A stretch of 64,000 bases of DNA from Methylomonas sp. MK1 (lineage in GTDB: Bacteria; Pseudomonadota; Gammaproteobacteria; Methylococcales; Methylomonadaceae): the NCBI RefSeq assembly GCF_000365425.1, contig NZ_AQOV01000002.1, forward strand, positions 1,364,001 to 1,428,000, in the 5' to 3' direction. Each line of letters opens with the position of its first letter. Positions within the stretch are counted from its first letter, which is position 1. The notes below the pieces were generated by a model. The model saw only the letters and a program-made list of their open reading frames with translations. It did not search any database and had not been told where the DNA came from. The position numbers and the translations under genes are program-made. Shown piece after piece: positions 1-8,504 of the stretch.

Positions 1-1505
1 GCGAAAATCAGGCCGGTAAGCACGGCAAAATGCCAATTGGGGCGCCATAGTAGAATCTTAGAAGGACTTTTTATCTCCTCGATAGTCGGATTAAATGCTG
101 CCAGAATCTGTTGCGTATTTGGCGCCAGCCAAACCAATGACCAAAGCGCTATTATCCAAATTACTATGACACTGTGCTCGCCATAAATTGCCGGCAGAGG
201 GCCAAAATGAATTCCGGCACTTGCCATGGCTTGCTGAATTCGCCAGTGGAATAGCCATTGCCAGCTTCCATGTAGATTAATACCGTTAAATCCGCCCATG
301 CCTTTCAGTATCGCAAGCGCCGCGTCCAAATTTTCAGCGCGGAAGAATACCCAACCGATCACGACAAAAACAAAAGTAAGTATTCTACTCGCCAAGCGAC
401 CTTGAAACGTACTCTGTGTCAAATTGTGTCCCAGAGTTCGGCGAAGCTGATGCCAGCCGTGGTTGATGACCAAATAAATGCCGTGCAGGCTTCCCCAAAT
501 GATAAAAGTCCAACCTGCACCGTGCCAAAACCCTCCTAATAGCATCGTCGCCAGCAGGTTGATATAGCGCCTCACCGAGCCTTTACGGTTACCTCCCAAC
601 GCAAAATACAAATAATCGCGTAGAAAACGCGATAATGTCATATGCCAACATCGCCAAAATTCGGTAATGTTGACCGCCTTGTACGGTGAATTGAAATTCA
701 AGGGCAGTTTTACGCCGAACAAGCGGGAAATGCCGATAGCCATGTCTGAGTATCCCGAGAAATCGAAGTAAAGCTGGAAAGTATATGCAAGCGCTCCACC
801 CCATGCTTCGAGAAAGGTTAGCGTTCCTTTTTGCGTGGCGATTTCGAAAATCGGGGTTGAATAAGGGCTGATGCCATCGGCCAGTACTACTTTCTTGAAA
901 AGGCCGATGCTGAAAATAGTGAGACCCACGGACAAATTTTCCCAATTTAGCCGATAGGTTGCGCGAAGCGCGAATTGCGGCATCATTTCGTTATGGTGCA
1001 ATACCGGTCCGGCGATCAGATGGGGAAAGTAAGTGACAAATAATCCGTAGTGAATGAGATTTGCCTCTTTTACTTGGCCGCGATACGCATCAACCAAAAA
1101 TGCGATTTGAGTGAATGTAAAAAAAGAAATCCCGAGTGGCAAAATTATTGGTTCGATGTGCCAGTTTAAACCCAAAGTCGCATTGGCATTTTCGATAAAA
1201 AAATTGGTGTACTTGTAGTAACCGAGAAGCAGCAAATTGATTGATACACCAAACCCTAAAATCCACTTATTATGTCCAGAATTATTTCTTTTTTGTTTAG
1301 ATAGTACAGTGCCAACTCCATAGTTGAAGAGAATTGAGCCCATTAGTAGGCCCACGTAGGCAGGATTCCACCAACCATAAAAAAACAACGATGCCCCAAA
1401 TAGCCATAATCCCGCCAACGTTTGGCTATGTCGGCCAAATTGGAAAAAAATCAATAAAGTGATTGGGAGGAAGCAAAACAAAAACTGAAAGGAATTAAAA
1501 AGCAT
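1..1505 (-). CDS. MBOAT family O-acyltransferase (AlgI-like), C-terminus cut by window edge
   Basis: The frame stays open from an ATG at 1505 to the window edge, giving about 501 residues, so only the extreme C-terminus is missing (AlgI-type proteins are usually 470-520 residues). Many hydrophobic segments are visible, starting with the N-terminal FQFLFCFLPITLLIFF. The MBOAT signature GGFWHGAGWTFIIWGSLHG lies near residue 325, with the catalytic-type histidine in WHG, preceded by RDYLYFALGGNRKG. Such inner-membrane proteins move acetyl groups to exported polysaccharide (alginate, cellulose) or other acceptors with an AlgJ/AlgX-like partner. The partner and the polymer are not visible, so the substrate is unknown. 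The AlgE-like gene near 57-58 kb is too far away to link. Confidence 0.9.
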   Translation of the reverse strand, partial: MLFNSFQFLFCFLPITLLIFFQFGRHSQTLAGLWLFGASLFFYGWWNPAYVGLLMGSILFNYGVGTVLSKQKRNNSGHNKWILGFGVSINLLLLGYYKYTNFFIENANATLGLNWHIEPIILPLGISFFTFTQIAFLVDAYRGQVKEANLIHYGLFVTYFPHLIAGPVLHHNEMMPQFALRATYRLNWENLSVGLTIFSIGLFKKVVLADGISPYSTPIFEIATQKGTLTFLEAWGGALAYTFQLYFDFSGYSDMAIGISRLFGVKLPLNFNSPYKAVNITEFWRCWHMTLSRFLRDYLYFALGGNRKGSVRRYINLLATMLLGGFWHGAGWTFIIWGSLHGIYLVINHGWHQLRRTLGHNLTQSTFQGRLASRILTFVFVVIGWVFFRAENLDAALAILKGMGGFNGINLHGSWQWLFHWRIQQAMASAGIHFGPLPAIYGEHSVIVIWIIALWSLVWLAPNTQQILAAFNPTIEEIKSPSKILLWRPNWHFAVLTGLIF

Positions 1506-1872
1506 GTTTGGGCAATGAATTTTTGTTGTTATCGATTGTGGGACTAGTGCTAAGTTATGAAACCAAAATCAACAAGTCAACTTTTTTGATCCAAAGATTG
1601 GTTTTGGTATTTTGATCGAGTATGCCCGGCAACTTTTTTGAATCGGCGGTCTTGATCTGCTGCTTCGGCCTTCCTGGTGCAATATACTCTGACTTTGCCA
1701 GAAGACGGTTCACTGCGCGCTCCTTCGCGGGGCAATGCTTGCTGTTGATGTGTGTTGTATCCCGTCCCCGGACCTGAGCATTATCCTGAGGGGTAATTTA
1801 GATAGATGGACATTGCGGTGTGCAGGCTCAAGCTTACTATCCCAATTTTTTCAACAGGAGAGCGAGCCGCTC
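1506..1872. other. intergenic region, divergent promoters expected
   Basis: The 367 bases lie between the divergent acyltransferase and GCS2-family genes. An open frame continues upstream of the preferred GCS2 start to 1735 but has no family-like sequence. No clear operator, terminator or RNA was recognised. Confidence 0.4.
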
Positions 1873-3303
1873 ATGGGTCAAGAAATTCATGCCGCAGCCT
1901 ATCAAGATGCCGACTTTCAGCGTTTCCGGCAACGCTTATCCACGGAAACTGAACTACTCGCTAGACTGATCAAAAACCGAGCCTGTTCGGAAGCCGAGCC
2001 GGTGGCCGGTTTTGAAATCGAAGCTTGGCTGCTGGACGACAACATGCGGCCGGCACCATTGAATCAGGCATTTCTGGAATCCTTTGCCCACCCAATGGCC
2101 GGTCCGGAACTGGCCAAATTCAATATAGAACTCAACACCCCGCCCGTGCCGTTGACCGGCGATGCGTTTAGCCGCATGCATGCCGATTTGCAAAACACCT
2201 GGAGCCAAGCCGAACAGCATGCCCGGCAAATGGATTTAAATCTGTTGACGATAGGCATCTTGCCGACCTTGCAGCAAAGCGATTTGCATTTGGGTAATAT
2301 GTCGGACATGAATCGTTATCGGGCCTTGAATCAACAAATTTTGCGTTGCCGGGGCAAGCCTATCGTGTTGGATATTTGCGGCCACGAGCATTTGAAAGTG
2401 GAGCATCACGACGTGATGCTGGAGGCCGCCACGACCTCCTTTCAATTGCACATCCAAACTCCACTCAGCATCGCCCACCACATTTACAACGCCTCAATTA
2501 TTGCCTCGGCGGCGATGGTGGCTTTGGACGCGAATGCGCCGTTTTTGTTCGGTAAGGATTTGTGGGCGGAAACCCGCATCCCGTTGTTCGAGCAGGCTAT
2601 TGCCACCGGCGGCTATGCCGGCGCCGCCGATGGGCCGTTGCACCGGGTTAGTTTTGGTTCCGATTTTGCCCGGCAGTCGATCCTGGAATGCTTTGTCGAA
2701 AACCAACAGCATTTCCCGATACTATTGCCTGAATATTTTGATGACGCACCGGAAGCGTTTCAGCACTTACGCTTACATAACGGTACGATCTGGCGCTGGA
2801 ACCGGCCGCTGGTGGGTTTCGATACAGACGGCACCCCGCATATCCGCATTGAACACCGTACTCCGGCTGCCGGGCCGACCGTGTTGGACATGATCACCAA
2901 TGCCGCGTTTTATTACGGGCTGGTGAAAAATTTGGCCGACGAGCGGCAAGCGGGCGGGGCGGAGTTATCCTTCGCCCAGGCCAAGGATAATTTTTATCAA
3001 GCTGCGCGGCACGGTTTGGATAGCCATGTTGTCTGGTACGGCGAACATAAACTACGGTTGGCGGTGCTGATCGAGCAGGAGTTATTGCTCCGCGCTGCCA
3101 AAGGTTTACAGGCTTTGGGTATTTGTATCGCCGACCGAGACGGCTATCTGGATTTGATACGCCGGCGCCTCGCCAACCAGCAAACTGGTAGTGATTGGCA
3201 GCGGCGGTTTATTAAGGAAAATCCGAGGGATTTTGTGGAGCTGATGAGGGTATATTTGCGGAGGCAACGGAGTGGAGAACCTGTTGCCGCGTGGGGGATA
3301 TGA
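1873..3303 (+). CDS. glutamate-cysteine ligase family 2 (GCS2-like) protein
   Basis: A 476-residue soluble protein of the carboxylate-amine ligase/GCS2 type. Family-like landmarks are GFEIEAWLLD near residue 50, FNIELNTPP near 85, a His-rich strand with TTSFQLHIQ near 190, and HIRIEHRTPAAGPT near 315, which fit the Glu/His metal and ATP-binding elements of the fold. GCS2 members join L-glutamate to cysteine (glutathione pathway) or act as generic glutamate-amine ligases, and the exact substrate cannot be read here. The ATG at 1873 is preferred because GGAG ends 12 bases upstream and the longer frame (from 1735) adds no conserved sequence. It stands alone and diverges from the acyltransferase gene. 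Confidence 0.75.
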   Translation: MGQEIHAAAYQDADFQRFRQRLSTETELLARLIKNRACSEAEPVAGFEIEAWLLDDNMRPAPLNQAFLESFAHPMAGPELAKFNIELNTPPVPLTGDAFSRMHADLQNTWSQAEQHARQMDLNLLTIGILPTLQQSDLHLGNMSDMNRYRALNQQILRCRGKPIVLDICGHEHLKVEHHDVMLEAATTSFQLHIQTPLSIAHHIYNASIIASAAMVALDANAPFLFGKDLWAETRIPLFEQAIATGGYAGAADGPLHRVSFGSDFARQSILECFVENQQHFPILLPEYFDDAPEAFQHLRLHNGTIWRWNRPLVGFDTDGTPHIRIEHRTPAAGPTVLDMITNAAFYYGLVKNLADERQAGGAELSFAQAKDNFYQAARHGLDSHVVWYGEHKLRLAVLIEQELLLRAAKGLQALGICIADRDGYLDLIRRRLANQQTGSDWQRRFIKENPRDFVELMRVYLRRQRSGEPVAAWGI

Positions 3304-3317
3304 ATAACTGCAACATC

Positions 3318-3509
3318 ATCGTTCCCATGCTCCGGCGTCACTGCCATTAAGTTAAGAAAAAGCTCCCTCTCCTGCTGGAGAGGGTTGGGGTGAGGAGAAT
3401 AAAAATAAGGCAAGAGGCCTTATTGGTCCCCTCATCCTAACCTTCTCCCAGAGGGAGAAGGGACAGTTAGACCTTAACTTAAAGGCAGCGACGCTATCAT
3501 GGGAACGAT
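3318..3509. repeat. 192-bp imperfect palindromic element (MITE/REP-like)
   Basis: The ends are the perfect 12-bp inverted repeat ATCGTTCCCATG (3318-3329) and its complement (3498-3509). The arms stay complementary inward: the left has a CTCCCTCTCC/GGAGAGGG hairpin and GGTTGGGGTGAGG, the right has CCTCATCCTAACC and a CTTCTCCC/GGGAGAAG hairpin. No coding capacity. It sits between convergent genes and could also act as a bidirectional terminator-like structure. Confidence 0.75.
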
Positions 3510-3533
3510 AAACACGCGATCTACACCAGCCGA

Positions 3534-3853
3534 TCAATCAAGTTCAGAACGTAATAGCAGATCTCGAAGTACCTCTTCGTTGTGAAAGGCCAATGACATT
3601 GCTTTTCCGAGACGTTCCAGCGCGAAACTGGATCCTTGCGCCGAAAACATTCCTGCCTCAAGATCGAAATCAAGCTCGTCTTGTAAATCGGGTAGCTGTT
3701 CGGCCACGATGACTTGAGCAATTGAGTTCCAGTCATAGCCGTTTCCATTCCAGCCTTCGTCAGCCCGCTCTTCGAATACATGAAATTTCTCTACTATGTG
3801 CTGGTCGGAAAGCAGTAGAGACCTATATTCCCCCGAGTCCAAGAGGATAAACG
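3534..3853 (-). pseudogene. Imm51-family immunity protein, 3' part, split by IS66 element
   Basis: The frame encodes the C-terminal 100 or so residues of an Imm51-type polymorphic-toxin immunity protein, with the motifs EERADEGWNGNGYDWNSIA, FDLEAGMFSA and a C-terminal NEEVLRDLLLRSE. The only in-frame start left inside this half is a TTG at 3842. Removing the IS66-like element at 3854-6600 and one copy of its 8-bp target duplication rejoins this frame to 6609-6645 without a shift (upstream residues read DKITYAPFILL before DSGEYRS). The rebuilt protein is about 118 residues from a GTG at 6645. Family members neutralise toxins delivered between neighbouring bacteria, but no toxin gene is nearby, so this looks like an orphan immunity gene that was then broken. 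Confidence 0.75.
3846..3853. repeat. left target-site duplication of IS66-like element
   Basis: GATAAACG directly precedes the left inverted repeat and is repeated at 6601-6608. Eight-base duplications are typical for IS66-family insertions. Confidence 0.92.
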
Positions 3854-4216
3854 GTAAGCGCCCTTTTAACCGCGTCTATCCCGCCAGTTTAAAAGCGCAC
3901 CGGGGAGTCGCTATTTTTGCCGAAAGATTTTTTCGGGCATCCTGCTGGAAAAAATCGGCAAAAATTACGCGACCGCTTATGCCTACGGCGCCCCGATTCG
4001 TCCGCGTCACCTCGTTCCGACCCAACAAGGGGTCGAAACTTAGGCTCTCGCATGACTTAACGCCGTGTCGCGATGCCTTGCAGGTTTTCTCCGCTTCGCT
4101 GCGAAAACCCGCCCGGCGCTACGGCTATCGGGGACTAAAAATCTTCACTTCGCTGGCGCTCCGTTTCCAAGATTTTCAGCGGAAGATAGTGTCCACGTAT
4201 AACAAGGTGGACACTT
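3854..4216. other. non-coding left end of the IS66-like element
   Basis: After the inverted repeat, three hairpin-forming segments are visible: ATTTTTGCCGA pairing with TCGGCAAAAAT (about 3914-3965), GGTTTTC/GAAAACC (about 4082-4108), and GTGTCCAC/GTGGACAC just before tnpA. No gene is supported. Confidence 0.5.
4189..4214 (+). promoter_or_regulatory. hairpin covering the tnpA ribosome binding site
   Basis: GTGTCCAC (4189-4196) is a perfect inverted repeat of GTGGACAC (4207-4214) around a 10-base loop. The only Shine-Dalgarno-like run, AAGGTGG (4205-4211), lies in the loop edge and 3' arm, and the tnpA ATG follows at 4217. In RNA this stem would hide the site and limit transposase synthesis. 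That function is inference. Confidence 0.5.
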
Positions 4217-4627
4217 ATGATAGAGAACAAGAGTCGCTTATCGCGATCACTGGTCGTGGGGCACCGGAGCGATGGCCGTTGTCGGTATGCACCGGAAGCC
4301 AAAAGGGAGCTGGTTGAAGTTTGTCTACAGCCAGGGATATCGGTAGCTCGGATGGCACTAGAACACGGCATCAATGCCAATCTGCTGCGCAAGTGGATTA
4401 ACCAGTATCGTGACAATACCCGCTCTGTGATCCCTGGCACCCCGACCACGCGATCGGCCTTTGCACCGGTGCTGTCACTGACACCCCAGAAGCTGGCAGA
4501 GGCGTCCCTCAGTGTGACCTTGCCCAATGGGGTTAAGCTGGCGTTGCAGGGCGTTAACCTGACCGATCTTTCGCCGTTATTGATGGGCTTGGCCGCTTTG
4601 CCATGTTCCGTTTCGAGCCAGGATTAA
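4217..4627 (+). CDS. tnpA: IS66-family TnpA (helix-turn-helix accessory protein)
   Basis: A 136-residue first ORF of an IS66-type element. It carries the helix-turn-helix region VARMALEHGINANLLRKW near residue 48, like other IS66 TnpA/TnpS-type proteins that bind the element ends. A proline-rich linker and a short C-terminal domain follow. The last 25 bases overlap tnpB, as expected for translational coupling. The gene looks intact. AAGGTGG upstream of the ATG is buried in a hairpin. Confidence 0.88.
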   Translation: MIENKSRLSRSLVVGHRSDGRCRYAPEAKRELVEVCLQPGISVARMALEHGINANLLRKWINQYRDNTRSVIPGTPTTRSAFAPVLSLTPQKLAEASLSVTLPNGVKLALQGVNLTDLSPLLMGLAALPCSVSSQD

Positions 4628-4953
4628 AGGTCTACCTGCACCGCGAGCCGGTCGACGGTCGCAAGGCCATTAACGGCTTAGCACTGCTAGTTGAACATGC
4701 GTTAGGCTTGAACCCCTTTGAGCCGGCCATCTATGTGTTCAGTAATCGGCGCCGGGATCGTATCAAGCTGCTGTTGTGGGATCGTACCGGTTTCTGGCTG
4801 ATGATCAAGCGACTGGAAGCCGATCGATTTTGCTGGCCGAAAGACGCTGCCGTGGTGACCTTGACGGTCGAGCAACTCCATTGGTTATTAGCCGGTATCG
4901 ATCTGTCCGCGACGCGGCCACATCCGGTGCGGATGTATACAAAAACCAGCTGA
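4603..4953 (+). CDS. tnpB: IS66-family TnpB accessory protein
   Basis: A 116-residue protein with the standard IS66 Orf2 pattern: KVYLHREPVDGRKAINGLA at the N-terminus, then YVFSNRRRDRIKLLLWDRTG and FWLMIKRLEADRFCWP. Family members are required for IS66 transposition, though their biochemical role is poorly defined. It overlaps tnpA by 25 bases and appears intact. Confidence 0.92.
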   Translation: MFRFEPGLKVYLHREPVDGRKAINGLALLVEHALGLNPFEPAIYVFSNRRRDRIKLLLWDRTGFWLMIKRLEADRFCWPKDAAVVTLTVEQLHWLLAGIDLSATRPHPVRMYTKTS

Positions 4954-4984
4954 AACAATGAGTTAAATCACGTAAAATAGCGGC

Positions 4985-6546
4985 ATGACGACGACCATCA
5001 CGCTGTCCTCCGACGATTATCAGGCCCTGCTAAACGAACAGCAACGGCTGGCCAATCAACTGCGGTTGGTGACGGTCGAGCGGGATTGTTTGAAAGAACG
5101 CGTGGATGCCTTTTTGCATCGGCTCTATGCGGCCAAGTCCGAGGCGCGAGCTAATCCGGCCCAGCGCGACCTATTCCTGAACGAAGCCGAAGCGTTAGCC
5201 CCACAAGGGGCACCGATTGCCGAGGAAGCCACACCTGAAGTACTGGAAGTCGCCGCTCACAACCGCAAGAAGCGTGGCCGCAAACCGCTCGATCCCCATC
5301 TGCCGCGCGAGATCATGCGCCATGAATTACCGGAAGCCGAACGCATTTGCGCCCATGATGGCGCCCAGCTGGTGGAAATCGGCGCCGAAATCAGCGAGCA
5401 ACTCGACATCGTGCCGCAGCAAGTGCGGGTGATCCAGCATCATCGTATCAAATAGCCTGCCCCTGCTGCGGCAACAGCATTCGCGTGACGCCGGCACCGG
5501 CGCGCATCATTCCCAAAGGCTTATTGACCGAAACGGCCTTGGCCTGGATCGTCACCGCCAAATACCAGGATAGCCTGCCACTGTATCGGCAAGCCGTGTT
5601 GCTCAGCCGATTCGGCGGTGATTTGTCGCGGACTACCCTGGCCGCCAGTATGGTGCGTGTCGGGCAGGCGGTGCAGCCGATCATCAATTTGCTGCGCGAC
5701 CATCTGCTGGAAGCCGATCTGATCCTGGGCGACGAAACCGTCGTTCAGGTGCTCAAGGAATCCGGGCGAGCCGCGCAAACGAAAAGTTATTTGTGGGCAC
5801 AGATGACCGGTTCCGGGCCGCCGATCCGACTGTTCAGCTATACGCCGGGGCGTGGGGGCACGCATGCGCAGCCGCTGTATGAAGGCATCAAGCCCGGTGT
5901 GGCCCTGATGAGCGACGGTTATGAGGTCTATAACGGCATGACAATCGCCCGAGGATTAATTCATCTGGGCTGCTGGGCGCATGCGCGCCGCTATTTTGTC
6001 GAAGCGGAAGCCGCCATCCCCAAAGCCGCGCGTGGACCGGAATCACTGGCGATGCAGTTTATCGCCGCGATCGGCGAGCTGTATGCCATTGAAGCCAAGG
6101 CGAAAGACCTGAGTGCCGAACAGCGCGGACAAGAGAGACAACAGTTAAGCAAGCCGGTTTTGACCAAGATCGAAGGCTTGCTGATACAGCATCTGCATGG
6201 GATAACTCCCGGCAGTTTGCTGGGCAATGCCTTGCATTATCTCTCGTCGCAATGGCCGAAGCTGATTCGCTTTGTCGAGAACGGTGCTTGGCCCATCGAC
6301 AACAACCTCTGCGAAGACGCCATCCGTCCCTTTGTCGTCGGTCGCCGCAACTGGTTATTTTGCGACACCGTAGCCGGTGCCCAGGCCAGCGCCAATCTCT
6401 ACTCGCTTATTGAAACCTGCAAAGCCAACAACCTCGAACCCTACACCTATCTGGTGGCGTTGTTCCGTCAATTACCTCTGGCTAAAACCGTCGAAGACTT
6501 CGATGCATTGCTGCCTTGGCAACTCGTCGAGCCTATAGCCCCATAA
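4985..6546 (+). pseudogene. tnpC: IS66-family transposase TnpC, frameshifted
   Basis: The first frame (4985-5455) gives the N-terminal coiled-coil and helix-rich part ending HHRIK and then TAG. The next frame continues at once with the zinc-ribbon CPCCG and then the DDE transposase core (485-aa scale) to 6546, including ILGDETVVQV, MSDGYEVYNG, GCWAHARRYF and DNNLCEDAIRPFVVGRRNW. One lost base at about 5453 (AAATAGCC where AAATATGCC would keep frame) accounts for the break. Catalytic motifs survive downstream, but no start there gives a complete transposase. The element should therefore depend on a helper copy, unless the base loss is a sequencing error. Confidence 0.85.
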
Positions 6547-6600
6547 ACTGCCACCGATCTTCGTTCTGACAATCAATAGCGTGGTTTAAAGGGCGCTTAC

Positions 6601-6608
6601 GATAAACG
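6601..6608. repeat. right target-site duplication of IS66-like element
   Basis: GATAAACG directly follows the right inverted repeat and is identical to 3846-3853. Confidence 0.92.
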
Positions 6609-6645
6609 GCGCATAGGTAATCTTGTCTGTCTTATCTTCTTCCAC
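6609..6645 (-). pseudogene. 5' end of the split Imm51-family gene
   Basis: Read on the minus strand this stretch encodes V-E-E-D-K-T-D-K-I-T-Y-A and joins in frame to 3853-3534 once the insertion is removed. GTG at 6645 is the best start: AAAGAG lies six bases upstream, and an in-frame TAG lies a few codons further up with no ATG in between. The start is uncertain. Confidence 0.55.
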
Positions 6646-6738
6646 AATGAACTCTTTGTTTTTACTGATGAATGCCTAGGGAAAGGTCGCTGGCGTAATT
6701 GGCAATATCGAATCGCAGATCTATATCTTTGGATAATT

Positions 6739-7296
6739 TTATCGGTAATCAAACATGCGTGGGCTAGCTTCAAAAACTCGCCTCGCAATCTTTGGTGTAT
6801 CCGCGCCCAAGCGAACAAGATCTCCTGCAAGGTTTGGAAATGCCTTTAGATCGTACTGGAATTCTTTAATCTCATGCGTTTCCGGATGTGTTTCGAGCCG
6901 AATGAATGAATATACTCCGTTAACAGGGGGCGAATCAGAGAGTGCGCCGTGAACCAAATCATGGCGAGTTTGGGTAAGCGCCTCAAAATTGCCAAGAAGG
7001 TCTTCGATTTCATTGCGGAACGGTGCCAAAGAAGGTATCAGCGAAGTGCACTCTTTCACGAAAGCGATTTTTTCACCAAGCTGCTTGGGCATTCGCTTTC
7101 TCTTAGGCAAGTTGTTACTGCCGTATTGTAGGAAAAGCGTATTAACTAGCAATTCAAGCGATTGCTCGCAGTGTCCCCATTGGACAACAACGAAACCTAT
7201 TTGGCTATACAGGGCGTTCTCTTCGTCTTCTCTGGGGATATTCATACTTGATTGTTGATCATCAGTTAAATTTGTCTGATTAAGTTGATATTGCAC
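6739..7296 (-). CDS. hypothetical protein with HEPN-like R-x4-H motif
   Basis: A 185-residue soluble, mostly helical protein with no family recognised outright. The C-terminal half contains TRHDLVHGAL, an R-x4-H arrangement like the RNase motif of HEPN proteins, after a helix around EDLLGNFEALTQ. The N-terminal part, VVVQWGHCEQSLELLVNTL, resembles the first helix of stand-alone HEPN-like proteins. Start alternatives are 7296 (GGAAA about ten bases upstream) and 7245. Before the IS66 insertion it lay just upstream of the Imm51 gene on the same strand, so both could belong to one defence or immunity island. This is inference. Confidence 0.55.
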   Translation of the reverse strand: MQYQLNQTNLTDDQQSSMNIPREDEENALYSQIGFVVVQWGHCEQSLELLVNTLFLQYGSNNLPKRKRMPKQLGEKIAFVKECTSLIPSLAPFRNEIEDLLGNFEALTQTRHDLVHGALSDSPPVNGVYSFIRLETHPETHEIKEFQYDLKAFPNLAGDLVRLGADTPKIARRVFEASPRMFDYR

Positions 7297-7359
7297 GAAG
7301 TTTCCGGCATGTTGGTGTCGCCGTACAAAAATTATGAAAACTAGGTTGAACCATTAAGC

Positions 7360-8400
7360 ATGAAGCCGATTTTACCCGCCACCCAGCCTATAAAACAATT
7401 CGACAGCCTACCAAACGGCTTGCTGGATATTTCGGTAAATGCCCTACATGAGCTAATCCCCAAACCAGCCTTATTTCACCTCCCCGGCAAACGCCCCGAA
7501 ACATTGTTCGTCTCGGTCCTGCTGCACGGCAATGAATCCACCGGCTTCCTGGCTATACAAAAGCTGCTGCAAAAATATCACGGCCAGACCTTGCCGCGCG
7601 GCTTGACCTTGTTTTTCGGCAACACCCAGGCGGCGCGTTTTAATTTACGACGGCTAGACGGCCAGCCGGATTTCAACCGCATCTGGCCCGGTACTGCGTT
7701 ACCCGAGTCGCCGGAAACGGTTTGGGCGGCGCAGATTTGCCAGATCATGCGTCAGCGCGGCGTATTTGCCAGCGTTGATGTGCATAACAACACAGGCCTG
7801 AATCCGCATTACGCCTGCATCAACAAGCTGGATAAGGACTTTCTGCATCTGGGTGCGCTGTTCGGCCGTTTGCTGGTGTATTTCACGCATCCCAAGGGCA
7901 CGCAGTCCAGCGCGTTCGCCGAGTTTTGTCCGGCGGTGACTTTAGAATGCGGTCGGCCCGGTCAGCCGCACGGCACCGAACACGCCTTTCAATTTTTGGA
8001 CAGTTGCCTGCATTTGCACGAGTTTCCGGTTCAGCCGATTGCGAAGCAGGACGTGGATATTTATCACACGGTGGCGCAAGTCACCGTTGCCGACGAGGTC
8101 AGTTATAGCTTTAGCGACCCAGCGGTTGACCTGCGCCTTGATCCGGAATTGGAAAGCCTGAATTTCACCGAAATTCCGGCCGGCACCGTGTTGGGTACAA
8201 CCGGCTCTGCGCTGATGCCCTTGATCGCCAAAGACAACGACGGTAAGCCGGTTACCGAGCAATTCCTGACCGTTGCGGATGGCCAAGTGCAAATTACTCG
8301 GCCGACGATGCCGTCGATGCTAACGCTGGACGAGCGGGTGATCCGCCAGGATTGTTTGTGTTATTTGATGGAGCGCTTGCCTTTGGAGACTGGCATTTGA
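7360..8400 (+). CDS. succinylglutamate desuccinylase/aspartoacylase family metallohydrolase
   Basis: A 346-residue M14-related zinc hydrolase. The zinc motif LLHGNESTG is near residue 52 (H-x2-E), DFNRIWPG is near 107, and the third ligand region VDVHNNTGLNP is near 140. The C-terminal half forms the beta domain typical of AstE/aspartoacylase proteins. Such enzymes cleave N-acyl amino acids (N-succinylglutamate, N-acetylaspartate). The other ast arginine-catabolism genes are absent nearby, so the substrate is open. It appears monocistronic, and no strong ribosome binding site precedes the ATG. Confidence 0.83.
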   Translation: MKPILPATQPIKQFDSLPNGLLDISVNALHELIPKPALFHLPGKRPETLFVSVLLHGNESTGFLAIQKLLQKYHGQTLPRGLTLFFGNTQAARFNLRRLDGQPDFNRIWPGTALPESPETVWAAQICQIMRQRGVFASVDVHNNTGLNPHYACINKLDKDFLHLGALFGRLLVYFTHPKGTQSSAFAEFCPAVTLECGRPGQPHGTEHAFQFLDSCLHLHEFPVQPIAKQDVDIYHTVAQVTVADEVSYSFSDPAVDLRLDPELESLNFTEIPAGTVLGTTGSALMPLIAKDNDGKPVTEQFLTVADGQVQITRPTMPSMLTLDERVIRQDCLCYLMERLPLETGI

Positions 8401-8504
8401 GTTTCACTGCGGCGGGAAGCGGTAAAAAACCAAAAGCCTGGACGCTGCCTTTGCAGGGATGTTAGATTCCTTCAGCCGCAATGGTTTTCCACAGGAGAAT
8501 AACG

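Larger units (their letters stand above)
3854..6600 (+). mobile_element. IS66-family insertion sequence (2747 bp), probably inactive
   Basis: Terminal inverted repeats of about 21 bp begin GTAAGCGCCC (3854-3874) and match the complement of 6580-6600 at all but two positions. The flanking 8-bp repeat GATAAACG marks both edges. Inside are the three canonical genes in order: tnpA (4217-4627), tnpB (4603-4953) and tnpC (4985-6546). tnpC carries a frameshift. The left 360 bases are non-coding and rich in hairpins. The element interrupts an Imm51-type gene. Confidence 0.93.

Noticed and set aside
589..945. 118-codon minus-strand frame
   Set aside because: It lies in another frame of the MBOAT gene, which carries the clear conserved motifs.
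1735..1872. longer N-terminus for the GCS2-family protein
   Set aside because: The extra 46 residues lack family similarity, and a ribosome binding site supports the ATG at 1873.
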